Below are positions 11,101 to 20,326 of a DNA stretch of 64,000 nucleotides, in pieces. The stretch is from the NCBI RefSeq assembly GCF_014489555.1, contig NZ_CP060784.1:3224001-3288000 (forward strand). Reading direction: 5' to 3'. This DNA is from Hymenobacter qilianensis (GTDB lineage: Bacteria; Bacteroidota; Bacteroidia; Cytophagales; Hymenobacteraceae). How positions within the stretch are numbered: the stretch's first letter is position 1; each line of letters starts with the position of its first letter. Under the pieces are notes generated by a model. The model did no database searches. It was not told the DNA's origin and saw only the letters and a list, made by a program, of their open reading frames with translations. The translations under genes and the position numbers were made by a program.

Positions 11101-11549
11101 ACCGAGGGTTTGGGACGAAAGGCTGGCCTGGGCGATGGGCACGTTGGCCGCCGAGTAGCGAATAATCAGCGGGGGCCAATTCCCTGGGGCAAGCCCCGAA
11201 TGAGGGTTGCCGTAATGGCCGTGAGCTGGGCTACGCCCGCGTCAGGGTCGGTGCCGGGCTGGAAGAATACTTTGATGATGCCAACGCCTTTAATAGCGCG
11301 CGATTCGAGGTGCTCAATGTTGTTGACCGTAGTCGTGTACACGCGCTGATTCACGTTGAGCACGCGCTGGTTCATTTCTTCGGCGCTCATGCCCGAATAG
11401 CTCCACACCACGCCCACCACTGGAATGTTGACTTCGGGAAAAATATCCACCGCCATGGTGAAGATGGTCAAAATGCCCCCCGCCAGAATCACTAGGGCCA
11501 TAACGATAAAGGTATACGGACGCGAAAGCGCCAAACGAACCATCCACAT
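8199..11549 (-). CDS. RND-family efflux pump, inner-membrane permease (three frame breaks)
   Basis: A proton-driven RND permease (AcrB/MdtB-like), about 1117 residues after repair. The N-terminus MWMVRLALSRPYTFIVM is the usual first segment. It is followed by the periplasmic porter domain, a block of membrane segments with GIALSIGNLVDDATVEIENI (the conserved Asp pair of the proton relay), the second porter domain and a final membrane block. Between membrane halves is a charged cytoplasmic insert (about nt 9890-10060). The frame breaks at 11171-11175 (G5), 9323-9326 (G4) and 9030-9034 (G5). One added base at each gives a continuous protein (for example GLPQGIGPPLIIRYSAANV). It is the first gene of the operon, with the adaptor 68 bases downstream. 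Confidence 0.9.
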
Positions 11550-11999
11550 AGGCTAGACTATAGAATAAGGAATAAGCAAGGCCCCGATAAATAGCAGTGG
11601 CGGTGGGCCGTGCTGTCGAGGTATGTATTCGTAGCTGTTCAGACCAATAGAAATAGCTTATGGGGGGCAAATTCAGATTACCAACCCCTTACAGGCCGGA
11701 AGGTTGGAGATGAAGCTAAAACGTGAGTATCTCTCCTCCCTACTTTAACTTTGAAAAATGCAAAAATGATTACGTGGCTGTAGTCTTACCTGCGCCGTGT
11801 TTGCTCGTGCTTGTTTAAGGCGCGTAGGCCCCTGCTAACTGTCTGTAAATTTTTTTATTGATAAAAACCTTCCTATGATCTAACTTTAAAAAGTTAAACG
11901 TCAACTGATTATCGTCTTATAAAAAATAATATTTCCAAAGAACCATATTTAACCCTTATTTAGAGGAAAAATTATAACTGTTAGGTTAATAATATAACT
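11550..11999. other. AT-rich intergenic region between divergent genes
   Basis: A 450-base gap between the RND operon (leftward) and the OpgC-like gene (rightward). It becomes strongly AT-rich after about 11700, matching the gene that follows. It contains a G6-C-AAATT motif at about 11664 and a TAACTTTG string (about 11746-11753) resembling the Bacteroidota -7 element. No matching -33 element was evident. No gene was seen. Confidence 0.55.
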
Positions 12000-13181
12000 A
12001 TGAGAAGGAGTCTTCAACTCGATTTCTTTAGAGGTATTCTATTGATATTGATAACGGTAGATCATTTTCTATCCGGAAATGACGTAATCAAATACTTTAC
12101 ATACGAGTTTGTTGGGTGGGTAACTGCGGCTGAGGGCTTCGTGTTTTTATCAGGATTAACGGCAGGTATAGTCTATACCCGTAAAATGAATGATAAGGGC
12201 GAAGCTTTTGTCAATGAAGCAGTAAAGAAAAGAGCCTGGTTAATCTACAAGAATCATACAGGTATATTGCTTTGTGCTCTAGTTGCTCTACTGTTTGGCT
12301 ATGGTTTGAATGAATACTGGATAAATGATTACGGCTTGTTATCTCAAAAGCCCTTTATTGCTATTGCCCTAAGTGCGCTATTATTATATCAGCCTGCTCA
12401 GATGGATATATTGCCTATGTATATGATTTTTATACTGTTTGTGCCAATGGTGATTAAATATCTTAAAAGAGGATATAAGTGGCAATTAGTGACATGTTCA
12501 ATTGCGATTTACCTGCTTCCTGTCATTAAAGGGTTAACTTCTTTAGATACTATAACACAAATCGGAGATGTAAATACCGGCTTCTTTAATCTTTTGTCAT
12601 GGCAACTCCTTTTCTTTTTAGGCGTGTTTGCTGGATTTGCTTATTGTTCTGGTAAGGCAAAGCAGCTCATGCAAAGCAAAGTCACACTTGTGCTGTCATT
12701 AGCCATTTGTTTGACGCTTTTTGCAATAAAACGTAGTCATATTGATTTAAGTGGATTTGAAAATTTGTTTTTGAGAGATGTATTGGGACCAGTAAGGCTT
12801 CTTAATTGTTTAGCACTTATTTCAATTATAATATTAGTTTGCTCCAAAAAAAGCGAATGGTTTACGTTTAAACCTATTTGTTATTTAGGGCAATATTCAC
12901 TGGAAGTGTTTTCATTTCATGTAGTTTTCATAGTTGTCTTTAAGCCTTTAAATGAAGTGTTAAGCAATATTTACTTTTATCAAATATCTAATCATTTATT
13001 TATCTACCCATTATCTTCGATAATGCTTCTTTTTATCGCGTTGCCTGCCTTGTACTTAGCTCCTATTCTTTTAAGTAAAAAGGCTTATAGATTTAATAGA
13101 AGTGATATAAAGCCTGCACCCAGCGAAGATTGGTTGACAAGTGCTAGTGTTTTAACACAGGACTATAAACAGATGGTCTAG
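12000..13181 (+). CDS. OpgC-like integral membrane acyltransferase
   Basis: A 393-residue multi-pass membrane protein resembling OpgC, which succinylates periplasmic glucans in proteobacteria. It opens LQLDFFRGILLILITVDHFL and continues VGWVTAAEGFVFLSGLTAG, matching the family's DxxRG..L...H start and the AEGFVFLSG segment. About ten hydrophobic segments follow. The acceptor in this organism is unknown. Base composition is markedly AT-rich, with many ATA, TTA and AGA codons, unlike every neighbour, which points to recent transfer. No mobile-element gene flanks it. The start at 12000 directly precedes the conserved LDFFRG motif, so little N-terminal extension is possible. Confidence 0.8.
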   Translation: MRRSLQLDFFRGILLILITVDHFLSGNDVIKYFTYEFVGWVTAAEGFVFLSGLTAGIVYTRKMNDKGEAFVNEAVKKRAWLIYKNHTGILLCALVALLFGYGLNEYWINDYGLLSQKPFIAIALSALLLYQPAQMDILPMYMIFILFVPMVIKYLKRGYKWQLVTCSIAIYLLPVIKGLTSLDTITQIGDVNTGFFNLLSWQLLFFLGVFAGFAYCSGKAKQLMQSKVTLVLSLAICLTLFAIKRSHIDLSGFENLFLRDVLGPVRLLNCLALISIIILVCSKKSEWFTFKPICYLGQYSLEVFSFHVVFIVVFKPLNEVLSNIYFYQISNHLFIYPLSSIMLLFIALPALYLAPILLSKKAYRFNRSDIKPAPSEDWLTSASVLTQDYKQMV

Positions 13182-13254
13182 AGAGGTCATATTTCAAAGT
13201 CATTTGCTTTGTGTAGAAAATTGAAAAAACAGGCGGCGTAGATGCTTTGAATGA

Positions 13255-14949
13255 CTAAGCCGACGTCTCGCCGGCGGTGCTGGCGATGTGGCGGGTGCTG
13301 CCCGGCACCATTACGCGGAGTGGCTGGGCCGGCTCGGGGTGCTGAGCCAGCAAACGGGCTACATAGGGCATGTCGGGGCCGATATGCAGCTCCCGGGCAC
13401 GATTCTTTATTTCGGCCTCTTCCCGGCTTACACCCCGGTCGTGAAGCTGCTCATACTCTTCCCACGACTCCACCATAAAGTATTCTACCATGCGGGTGGG
13501 GTCGGCCAGATCGGCGTAGAGACCAACGCGGATAGCCCCTTCACGGCGGCGGATACGGCTTAGCTCCTCCATGAGAGCCGCGAAAGCGGCGCGGTCGGAG
13601 GGGGCAACGCGGTAGGTGGTCGTGATGATGATGGGGCCGGCATCCGGGGCCGGCTCATCTTCGGCCAGCACGGGCGTTGGGCGCTGGCGCGCGGGAGTGA
13701 AGTCGAGGCTTTCCGGAGCATTGATAAGTGAATACCGGAACACCAGCAGCGTGCTCAGTCCCAGCCAGATAGCCGCCCCGGATAATGCAACAGGCAGACC
13801 CCACTGCGAAGCCACCGTTCCCCATACCACGCTGCCCAGAGCCATACCGCCCTGAATAGTAAGCAAGTACAGGCTGATGGTGCGGGCCTGAACCCAGCGC
13901 GGCACCACGGTTTGTACGCCCACGCTGAAGGAATTAAGCACCAGCATCCAAGCCAGTCCTACCAGCACCAGCAAGCCATAAAGCAGCCAGTAGTTATCAG
14001 CAAAAGCCAGCCCCAGCAAGCCCATCGCAAAGGCAATAGTAGCAAGCGTCACGCGGTGGTCGATGGTGAGGCCACGGTTGAGACGAGGCAGCACAACCGC
14101 CCCAATAACGGCTCCCAGGCCCATGCACGAAAGCAGCGTGGAGTAGAAAGAAGTAGGCAGCTGAAGCCGTTGGGAAACTACGGCCGGCATGAGCGCCAGC
14201 AGGGCGCTGGCCCCGAAAGTAAAGCTGACGCCCCGCACCAGAATACGCTGCACCGGCGGCGCAAACCGGGCGTAGCGGATACCACCCCGAATAGCAGCTA
14301 CTACCCGCTCCGTGGCCAGCGTGGAGGTGGCTTGGGGCTCGCGCTTCCAGCGCCACACCATATAGATAGTAGCCAGAAAGGATAGTCCGTTAATCAAAAA
14401 AGCCCCCCCGGCTGAGTAATAGCCAATTACAATGCCCCCTAAAGCCGGCCCAAACGCCCGCGCCAGATTGAAGCTCACGCTATTCAGGGCAATGGCCTGG
14501 GGCAGCTCGGAGCGGGGCACCAGCTCGGGCGTTACGGTCTGCCACACCGGATTATTCAGCGCGCCGCCCAGGCCCAGCATAAACGTAAGCAGCAACAGCA
14601 GCCAGGGCGTGGTCAGGCCCATGAGCGTGAGCAGGGCCAGAAGCAGTCCTACCGATGCCATCCAGGTTTGAGTGAAAAGCAGCATCCGCCGCCGATCCAC
14701 GAGATCGGCCAGAGCGCCGGCCGGCAGGCTGAGCAGGAATACGGGCAGGGCCGAAGCCGTTTGGAGTAAGGCAACCAGCACGGGCGAAGGCGTCAGGTCC
14801 GTCATCAGGCCCACGGCGCCCACGTTCTGCATCCAGGTACCGATGTTGGACACAAACGACGCTATCCAGAGCATCCGAAAAAACGGAATCCGCAGGGGCG
14901 CGAAGGGAGACGTAGGCGTAGGCTGGGTGAGCGTAGTGGAAGCAGGCAT
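13255..14949 (-). CDS. MFS exporter of the MFS_3 family with C-terminal monooxygenase-like domain
   Basis: A 564-residue major-facilitator protein. Residues about 20-420 carry 10-12 membrane segments of the 'transmembrane secretion effector' group (MFS_3, related to the enterobactin exporter EntS), with ALADLVDRRRMLLFTQ as the loop 2-3 motif. The last 130 residues are soluble and resemble an antibiotic-biosynthesis-monooxygenase/dimeric alpha-beta-barrel fold (IIITTTYRVAPSDRAAFAA, then GLYADLADPTRMVEYFMVE). This domain pairing is known for the family, but its role is unclear. The frame is intact across a C7 run at 14403-14409. The substrate is unknown. Confidence 0.85.
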   Translation of the reverse strand: MPASTTLTQPTPTSPFAPLRIPFFRMLWIASFVSNIGTWMQNVGAVGLMTDLTPSPVLVALLQTASALPVFLLSLPAGALADLVDRRRMLLFTQTWMASVGLLLALLTLMGLTTPWLLLLLTFMLGLGGALNNPVWQTVTPELVPRSELPQAIALNSVSFNLARAFGPALGGIVIGYYSAGGAFLINGLSFLATIYMVWRWKREPQATSTLATERVVAAIRGGIRYARFAPPVQRILVRGVSFTFGASALLALMPAVVSQRLQLPTSFYSTLLSCMGLGAVIGAVVLPRLNRGLTIDHRVTLATIAFAMGLLGLAFADNYWLLYGLLVLVGLAWMLVLNSFSVGVQTVVPRWVQARTISLYLLTIQGGMALGSVVWGTVASQWGLPVALSGAAIWLGLSTLLVFRYSLINAPESLDFTPARQRPTPVLAEDEPAPDAGPIIITTTYRVAPSDRAAFAALMEELSRIRRREGAIRVGLYADLADPTRMVEYFMVESWEEYEQLHDRGVSREEAEIKNRARELHIGPDMPYVARLLAQHPEPAQPLRVMVPGSTRHIASTAGETSA

Positions 14950-15245
14950 GGGGGCAAATCTGAAGCTAAGCCGGGCGCAGGCGAACCTGTCAGCTTACGT
15001 ACGGCTGCCGAAAACTGCCGGTCTCATTTGCCCGCCAAAAAAGCCCCCCACGGCCAAAGCGCCGCAACTGCAAGAGCCCCAGACTTTTCCTGCACACGGC
15101 GGCGCTCCTCCCCGCCGCGCGCTGTTAACGCAAGGTTTCTGAGTTAACCGTAAGGCAACTTATTCTACATGTTTTCATAGTCCTGGCTTAATCTCCCGGT
15201 AACCTCACGCTTCTAGTTTTGCGGCCACATCGATCAGGCAAAACT
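14950..15245. other. Intergenic region upstream of first SusC gene
   Basis: A 296-base gap between divergently transcribed genes. It contains two G-run motifs (about 14952 and 15037-15049). I see no clear operator or promoter, though it must hold the promoters for both the MFS gene and the SusC gene. Confidence 0.5.
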
Positions 15246-18200
15246 ATGAAACACAATTACTTGGCTTCGCTGCTCAGGCTGTGCGCGGTCTTCGCGCTTC
15301 TCCTCTGGCACAGCGCCGCCCTAGCTCAGGGCCAACCCGTTACCGGCACCGTAACCGACGACAAGGGCGAAGGCCTGCCAGGCGCTACCGTCGTCGTGAA
15401 AGGCACCACCACCGGCACCTCCACCGACGTGGGGGCAAATTTGCTATTACGGTGGCCTCAGATGCTACGCTACAAGTTACTTACATCGGCTTTCTGGCCC
15501 AGGAAGTGCGCGTGGATGGCAAGTCGGAACTCAACGTGCGTCTGGCCCCCGACAGCCGGCAGCTGAACGAGGTAGTGGTAACGGCCCTCAATATCAAGCG
15601 CGAGCAGAAATCTCTGGGCTATGCAACCCAGACCATCAACGGCGATGCGCTGCTGGAAGCGCGGCCCAACAACTTCGCCCAGGCCTTATCGGGTAAAGTG
15701 GCGGGCCTGAATCTGATTTCGCCCGGTTCGGGGCCGGTCAACTCCACGCGTATTTCGCTGCGCGGTGATAACTCGCTGAACCCCAATGGCAACAATGCGC
15801 TCATCGTGCTTGATGGCGTGCCCCTGAACAGCGGCCTGACCAGCTCCGGCGTGGGCAGCGCCTACGGAGCCGGCTCCGGCAACGACGTGCCCGTGGACTT
15901 CGGCAACGGCATTGCCGACATCAACCCTGATGATATTGCCAGCATCACAGTGCTGAAAGGGGCCAGCGCCACGGCCCTCTACGGCAGCCGTGCCGCCAAC
16001 GGTGCCCTCATTATCACCACCAAAACCGGCGCCCGCAAACCTAAAGGTCTCGGCGTGACGGTGAATACCAACTACAGCGTGAACACCGTGCTCCGGTGGC
16101 CCGACTTCCAGTACGAGTACGGTCAGGGCACGGGCGCTCCTTCAATGCGGCCGGCGAGCCATATTATTCCTACGGCGCTTCCCCCGACGGGGCCAGCACG
16201 GGCGGCACCAGCAGCGCCTTCGGCCCCGCTTCGAGGGGCAGGAGTATTTTCAGTACGACCCGGTGACGCAGGCCCAGTCGGCGGAGCGGCTGCTGTGGCG
16301 GCCTTATGAGGACAACGTGACGGGCTTTTTTCGCACGGGTTCCACGCTCACCAACAGCGTGGCCCTGGAAGGCGGCACCGAAACGACCTCGGCGCGGGCC
16401 TCCGTTACCCACTCCAAAAACGAGTGGATTATGCCCAACACCGGCTTCGAGCGCCTGACCGCCGCCCTGAGTTTGAACCACGCCGTGTCAGCTAAACTGA
16501 AGCTGGGGGCAAAGTGAACTTCACCAATCGCACCAGCGACAACCTGCCCGCCACTGGCTACAACAACCAGTCGATATCGTACTTCATGATTTTCCAGAAC
16601 CCGAATGTGCCGCTCGACGCCTACCGCACCATCTGGAAAAACGGGCAGGAGCAGCTCGATCAGGTTCACCCGTTCAGCTCCTTCATCGACAATCCATATT
16701 TGATTGCCCAGGAGATGACCAACTCGGTGAACAACCGCACCACGGTCGGCAACCTGTCGGCCACCTACGAGTTTTCGCCCAAGTTCGACCTGCTGGTGCG
16801 CTCCGGCATTGCCATGACCCAGGAGGAGCGCGAGCAGCGCCGCCCTTACAGCACCGCCAACTTCCAGCGCGGCTACTATAAGCAGCAGGATATCAGCCAA
16901 TACGAGGTAAACACCGACGCTCTGTTTACTTACTACGAGCCCCTGGGCGAGCACTTTGACGTGCGCGCCTCGGTGGGCGCCAACCGCATGGACCGCCGCT
17001 TCCGGGGCATCGACGGCGTGGTGCGCGACCTCGTGATTCCGGGCGTGTACAAGCTCACCAACGGCGTGAGCAGCCCGATTTTGTCGGCTACCACCACTGC
17101 CCGGCGCATCAATAGCGTGTACGCCCTGACCTCGTTTTCCTTCGACGACAAGATTTTTCTGGACCTGACCGGCCGCAACGACTGGTCGAGCACGCTGCCC
17201 AGCCAGAACAACTCTTTTTTCTACCCGTCAGTCAGCACCAGCTTTATTCTGAATGAGCTGCTGCCCATGCCCACGTCGATTTCGCTGGCTAAGCTGCGCC
17301 TGTCCGCCGCCCAGGTCGGCAACGATACGGAGCCCTACCGCACCCGCAAGTACTACGGCCGCAGCGACTTTCCCGGCGCGGGTTCTCTGCCCGCCACGCT
17401 CTACAACACGAACTTCAAGCCCGAAATCACGACCAGCTTCGAGGCGGGCGTGGAATACTTGATGTTTCAGGGCCGCATCGGTGCCGACGTGACAGTATAC
17501 CAGAACACGACCCGCAACCAGATTCTGGAAGTGCCTCTCGACCCGACCACTGGCTACAGCCGGGCCGTGCTCAACGCCGGGGAGGTGCGCAACCGCGGCG
17601 TGGAAGTGGTGCTCAACGCGCGCCCCATCGACAACAGCGCCTTTAAGTGGCGCAACACCGTTACCTGGGCCCGCAACCGCAATAAGGTGCTGAGCTTAGC
17701 CGATGGCCTGGAAGATCAGCAGGTAATCGGGGCGGGTGGCACGGCCACGCTGCTGGCCACCGTGGGCGGCACCACCGGCGACATCTACGGCTTCGGCTTT
17801 GCGCGCAGCCCCGATGGGCAGATCATCTACAACAAGGACGGCCTGCCCGTGCAGCCGGCCGCTATCCAGTACATCGGGAGGGCCTTCGCCGACTGGAAGG
17901 GGGGCTTTCTGAACGAGTTCAGCTACAAGAATTTCCGGTTCAGCGTGCTGGTCGATGGGCAGTATGGAGGCCGCATCTACTCCCAGACCCACCACAAAAT
18001 GATGGAGCAGGGCAAGCTCAAATCTACGCTGCCGGGCCGGGAAGAAGGCTTTATCATCGGCGACGGCGTAGTGCTGAACGCCGATGGCACCTACTCGCCC
18101 AATGAAACCAAGGTGATTCCGGCGGCCTACTACGCCGAGTACTACCGCCGCGCCAACATCGAGAGCAACTCCTTCGACGCGTCGTTTCTGAAGCTGCGCG

Positions 18201-18426
18201 AGATGCGGCTGGAGTTCAATTTGCCCCCGCGCTGCTGGCTCGCACCAAGGCTCTGACCGGGGCCACCATCGGCCTCTACGGCCGCGATCTGGCCATGTGG
18301 ACCAAGTTCCCCATGTTTGACCCCGAGACGGCAGCCCTCAACGGCGGCACCATTCTGCCCGGCGTGGAAATTGGCCAGCTGCCCAGCACCCGCACCATGG
18401 GCGTGAACCTCACCTTACAGTTCTAG
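15246..18426 (+). CDS. SusC/RagA TonB-dependent outer-membrane transporter (five frame breaks)
   Basis: A TonB-dependent beta-barrel importer of about 1061 residues after repair. It has a signal peptide (MKHNYLASLLRLCAVFALLL, cleavage after ALAQ), a carboxypeptidase-regulatory-like domain (VTGTVTDDKGEGLPGATVVV), a plug domain (NEVVVTALNIKREQ, ALSGKVAGLNLIS, VLKGASATALYGSRAANG) and a barrel ending TMGVNLTLQF. Five single-base losses break it, at 15431-15435, 16132-16134, 16224-16227, 16505-16509 and 18224-18228. Adding one base at each gives one uninterrupted protein. It pairs with the SusD gene downstream. The linked phosphoesterase genes suggest phosphate-ester cargo rather than a plain glycan. 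Confidence 0.9.
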
Positions 18427-18473
18427 CGCTGGAAAATGCCCCCCAGACGGTCATGCCGCCGCTTTATTAGAAC

Positions 18474-18601
18474 GTCATGCAGAGCATGTGGCGCATCAAA
18501 CCAGGGACGAAGCATCTCGCTCGCGCCGGTAGAGTAGTAATCCGGCGTCAGCACGCGAGATGCTTCGTCCCTGGCTTGATGCGCCACATGCTCTGCATGA
18601 C
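18474..18601. repeat. Intergenic palindrome, family A, copy 2 (long form)
   Basis: Arms GTCATGCAGAGC and GCTCTGCATGAC enclose GAAGCATCTCGC and GCGAGATGCTTC. Between outer and inner arms each side has a 23-base insert (ATGTGGCGCATC... on the left, ...GATGCGCCACAT on the right). The two inserts are nearly perfect complements of each other, though unrelated to the other copies. The loop contains TAGTAATC. It sits between SusC and SusD of one operon, so it is probably transcribed as a long hairpin. Confidence 0.9.
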
Positions 18602-18653
18602 CGCCTGGAATACTTTCCATCATCATCCTTTCGGATCAGACATTCCTTCTCCT

Positions 18654-20099
18654 ATGAAAAAATATATAGCTCTAGTAATCTTCGCTTTAGGTGGCAGCCT
18701 CGTTTCGTGTACCAAGGATTTTGATGAACTGAACCTCGACCCCAACCGCATCGAGCGCATCAGCCCTGGCACCCTGCTGAACCCCATTATTTACGAGCTA
18801 GCTGCCTTCAATACTGAGCGGGCCGACGCGTTTACCTTCGATATTATGCAGGTGGCGCTGCCGTTTCCGAGTGTGTCGGGGGGCGTGCACCGCTACGTGG
18901 TAAGCGAAAGCGCCGGCAACTCCACCTGGACGACGTACTACCGCCTGCTGGCTAATATCCGGGAGATGCGCCTTGCCGCCCAAGCCGCCCAGGACCCCAA
19001 CTACGAGGCCATTGCCCTGACCCTGAACGCCTGGACCTACGCCAACCTCACCGACTGCTTCGGCGACGTGCCCATGACCCAGGCCAGCCAGGCCGAGGAA
19101 GGCGTGCTTTACCCCAAGTTCGACACTCAGCCCGAGATCTACGCCCAACTGCTCGCCGATCTGGAAACGGCCAATGGGATGTTCGACAAAAGCCGCACCA
19201 TGCCCTACGGCAGCGACATTCTCTTCAACAACAACGTGGACGCCTGGCGGCGCTTCTGCAACTCATTGCGGATGCGCCTGCTGCTGCGCATCTCCAAGCG
19301 CACCGAAACCAACGCAACCACTCAGCTGGCGGCCATGATCAACGACCCCGCTACGTACCCCGTGTTTACTCAAAACAGTGAAGCGGCCATTCTGCGCATT
19401 ACCGGCGTCACGCCCACGGTGTCGCCCTGGGGCCGGGCCGTCGATTTTACCACGTTCCGGGCTGCGGGGGGCTTTTTTATTGATAACCTGAATACTCTGG
19501 CCGACCCGCGTTTGGCTAAATTTAACAGTCAGGCCCGGTCGAGCGACGGGCGCACTACCATTGGTTACCGTGGCATTCCGAGCGCCTACGCCGGCAGCGA
19601 CGCCCAGTTTCAGTACCAGCCTTCCAACTTCAATGTATCGTTGGTAACGGCCACAGTGGCGGCGCCCATGCCGCTGGTAATCTTGACCTACGCGGAGGTG
19701 GAGTTCATCAAGGCCGAAGCTGCGCAGCGCGGCTACACCACCGCCGATGCCCGCCTGCACTACGAGCGCGGCGTGAAGGCGGCGGTGGAGCAGTGGGGGG
19801 CAATTTTGCCGGCTACCTATTTCCAGAACCCCGCCGCAGCCTACAACGGCACGCTGGCGCGCATCATGCTGCAAAAGTATTACGCGCTGTTTTTCAACGA
19901 TTACCAGCAGTGGTTCGAATACCGCCGCACGGGCCTGCCGGTGTTGCCTCGCGGCCAGGATTTGCAGAATGGCGGCGTGATGCCCGTGCGCTTTCGCTAC
20001 CCGCTCATCGTGCAAACCAATAACGGCGACAACTACCGCGCCGCCGTGCAGGCCCAGGGCCCCGACGACGTGAACACTAAAGTGTGGTGGGAGAAGTAG
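18654..20099 (+). CDS. SusD/RagB-like outer-membrane binding lipoprotein
   Basis: A surface lipoprotein that lids the SusC barrel and delivers substrate, 481 residues. The start at 18654 gives MKKYIALVIFALGGSLVSC, a lipoprotein signal with Cys19 in the lipobox. The mature protein begins TKDFDELNLDPN, typical of the second SusD-like Pfam group. Helical TPR-like segments follow, for example YRLLANIREMRLAAQAA and ALTLNAWTYANLTDCFGDVPM. An upstream in-frame start at 18477 would run through the family A palindrome and hide the signal peptide, so it is rejected. The frame is intact across G6 runs at about 19466 and 19794. It lies 227 bases after SusC. Confidence 0.92.
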   Translation: MKKYIALVIFALGGSLVSCTKDFDELNLDPNRIERISPGTLLNPIIYELAAFNTERADAFTFDIMQVALPFPSVSGGVHRYVVSESAGNSTWTTYYRLLANIREMRLAAQAAQDPNYEAIALTLNAWTYANLTDCFGDVPMTQASQAEEGVLYPKFDTQPEIYAQLLADLETANGMFDKSRTMPYGSDILFNNNVDAWRRFCNSLRMRLLLRISKRTETNATTQLAAMINDPATYPVFTQNSEAAILRITGVTPTVSPWGRAVDFTTFRAAGGFFIDNLNTLADPRLAKFNSQARSSDGRTTIGYRGIPSAYAGSDAQFQYQPSNFNVSLVTATVAAPMPLVILTYAEVEFIKAEAAQRGYTTADARLHYERGVKAAVEQWGAILPATYFQNPAAAYNGTLARIMLQKYYALFFNDYQQWFEYRRTGLPVLPRGQDLQNGGVMPVRFRYPLIVQTNNGDNYRAAVQAQGPDDVNTKVWWEK

Positions 20100-20128
20100 G
20101 TCGATGTGACGCCTGCTACCACTAGTCC

Positions 20129-20221
20129 GTCATGCAGAGCGGTAGCGAAGCATCTCGCGTGTTTAGTAGAATTAGTAATCAGACGACCGAGAGCGAGATG
20201 CTTCGCTCTGCTCTGCATGAC
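20129..20221. repeat. Intergenic palindrome, family A, copy 3
   Basis: Outer arms GTCATGCAGAGC and GCTCTGCATGAC and inner arms GAAGCATCTCGC and GCGAGATGCTTC surround a loop with TTAGTAATC. The variable stem segment is GGTAGC on the left and GCTCT on the right, so pairing is imperfect here. It sits between the SusD gene and the phosphoesterase gene. Confidence 0.88.
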
Positions 20222-20326
20222 GTTCTTTTTAGGTTATGCAGACTGCCATAAATGCCCTAAAAAGCCCCCTAAAGGCCATTCTGAGGACGCCGATTTACCC
20301 TTCTCTAAGAATCAAACCATTACCGC

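Noticed and set aside
12000-13181. OpgC-like gene as part of a prophage or integrative element
   Set aside because: Only one gene is unusual in composition, and no integrase, attachment repeat or phage gene is adjacent.
15246-18426. Reading the interrupted SusC and other genes as pseudogenes
   Set aside because: All defects are single-G losses in runs, with no stop-codon substitutions, other deletions or loss of conserved residues. That is not how decaying genes look.
18477-18653. Upstream in-frame start for the first SusD gene
   Set aside because: It would translate through a family A palindrome and bury the lipoprotein signal that begins at 18654.
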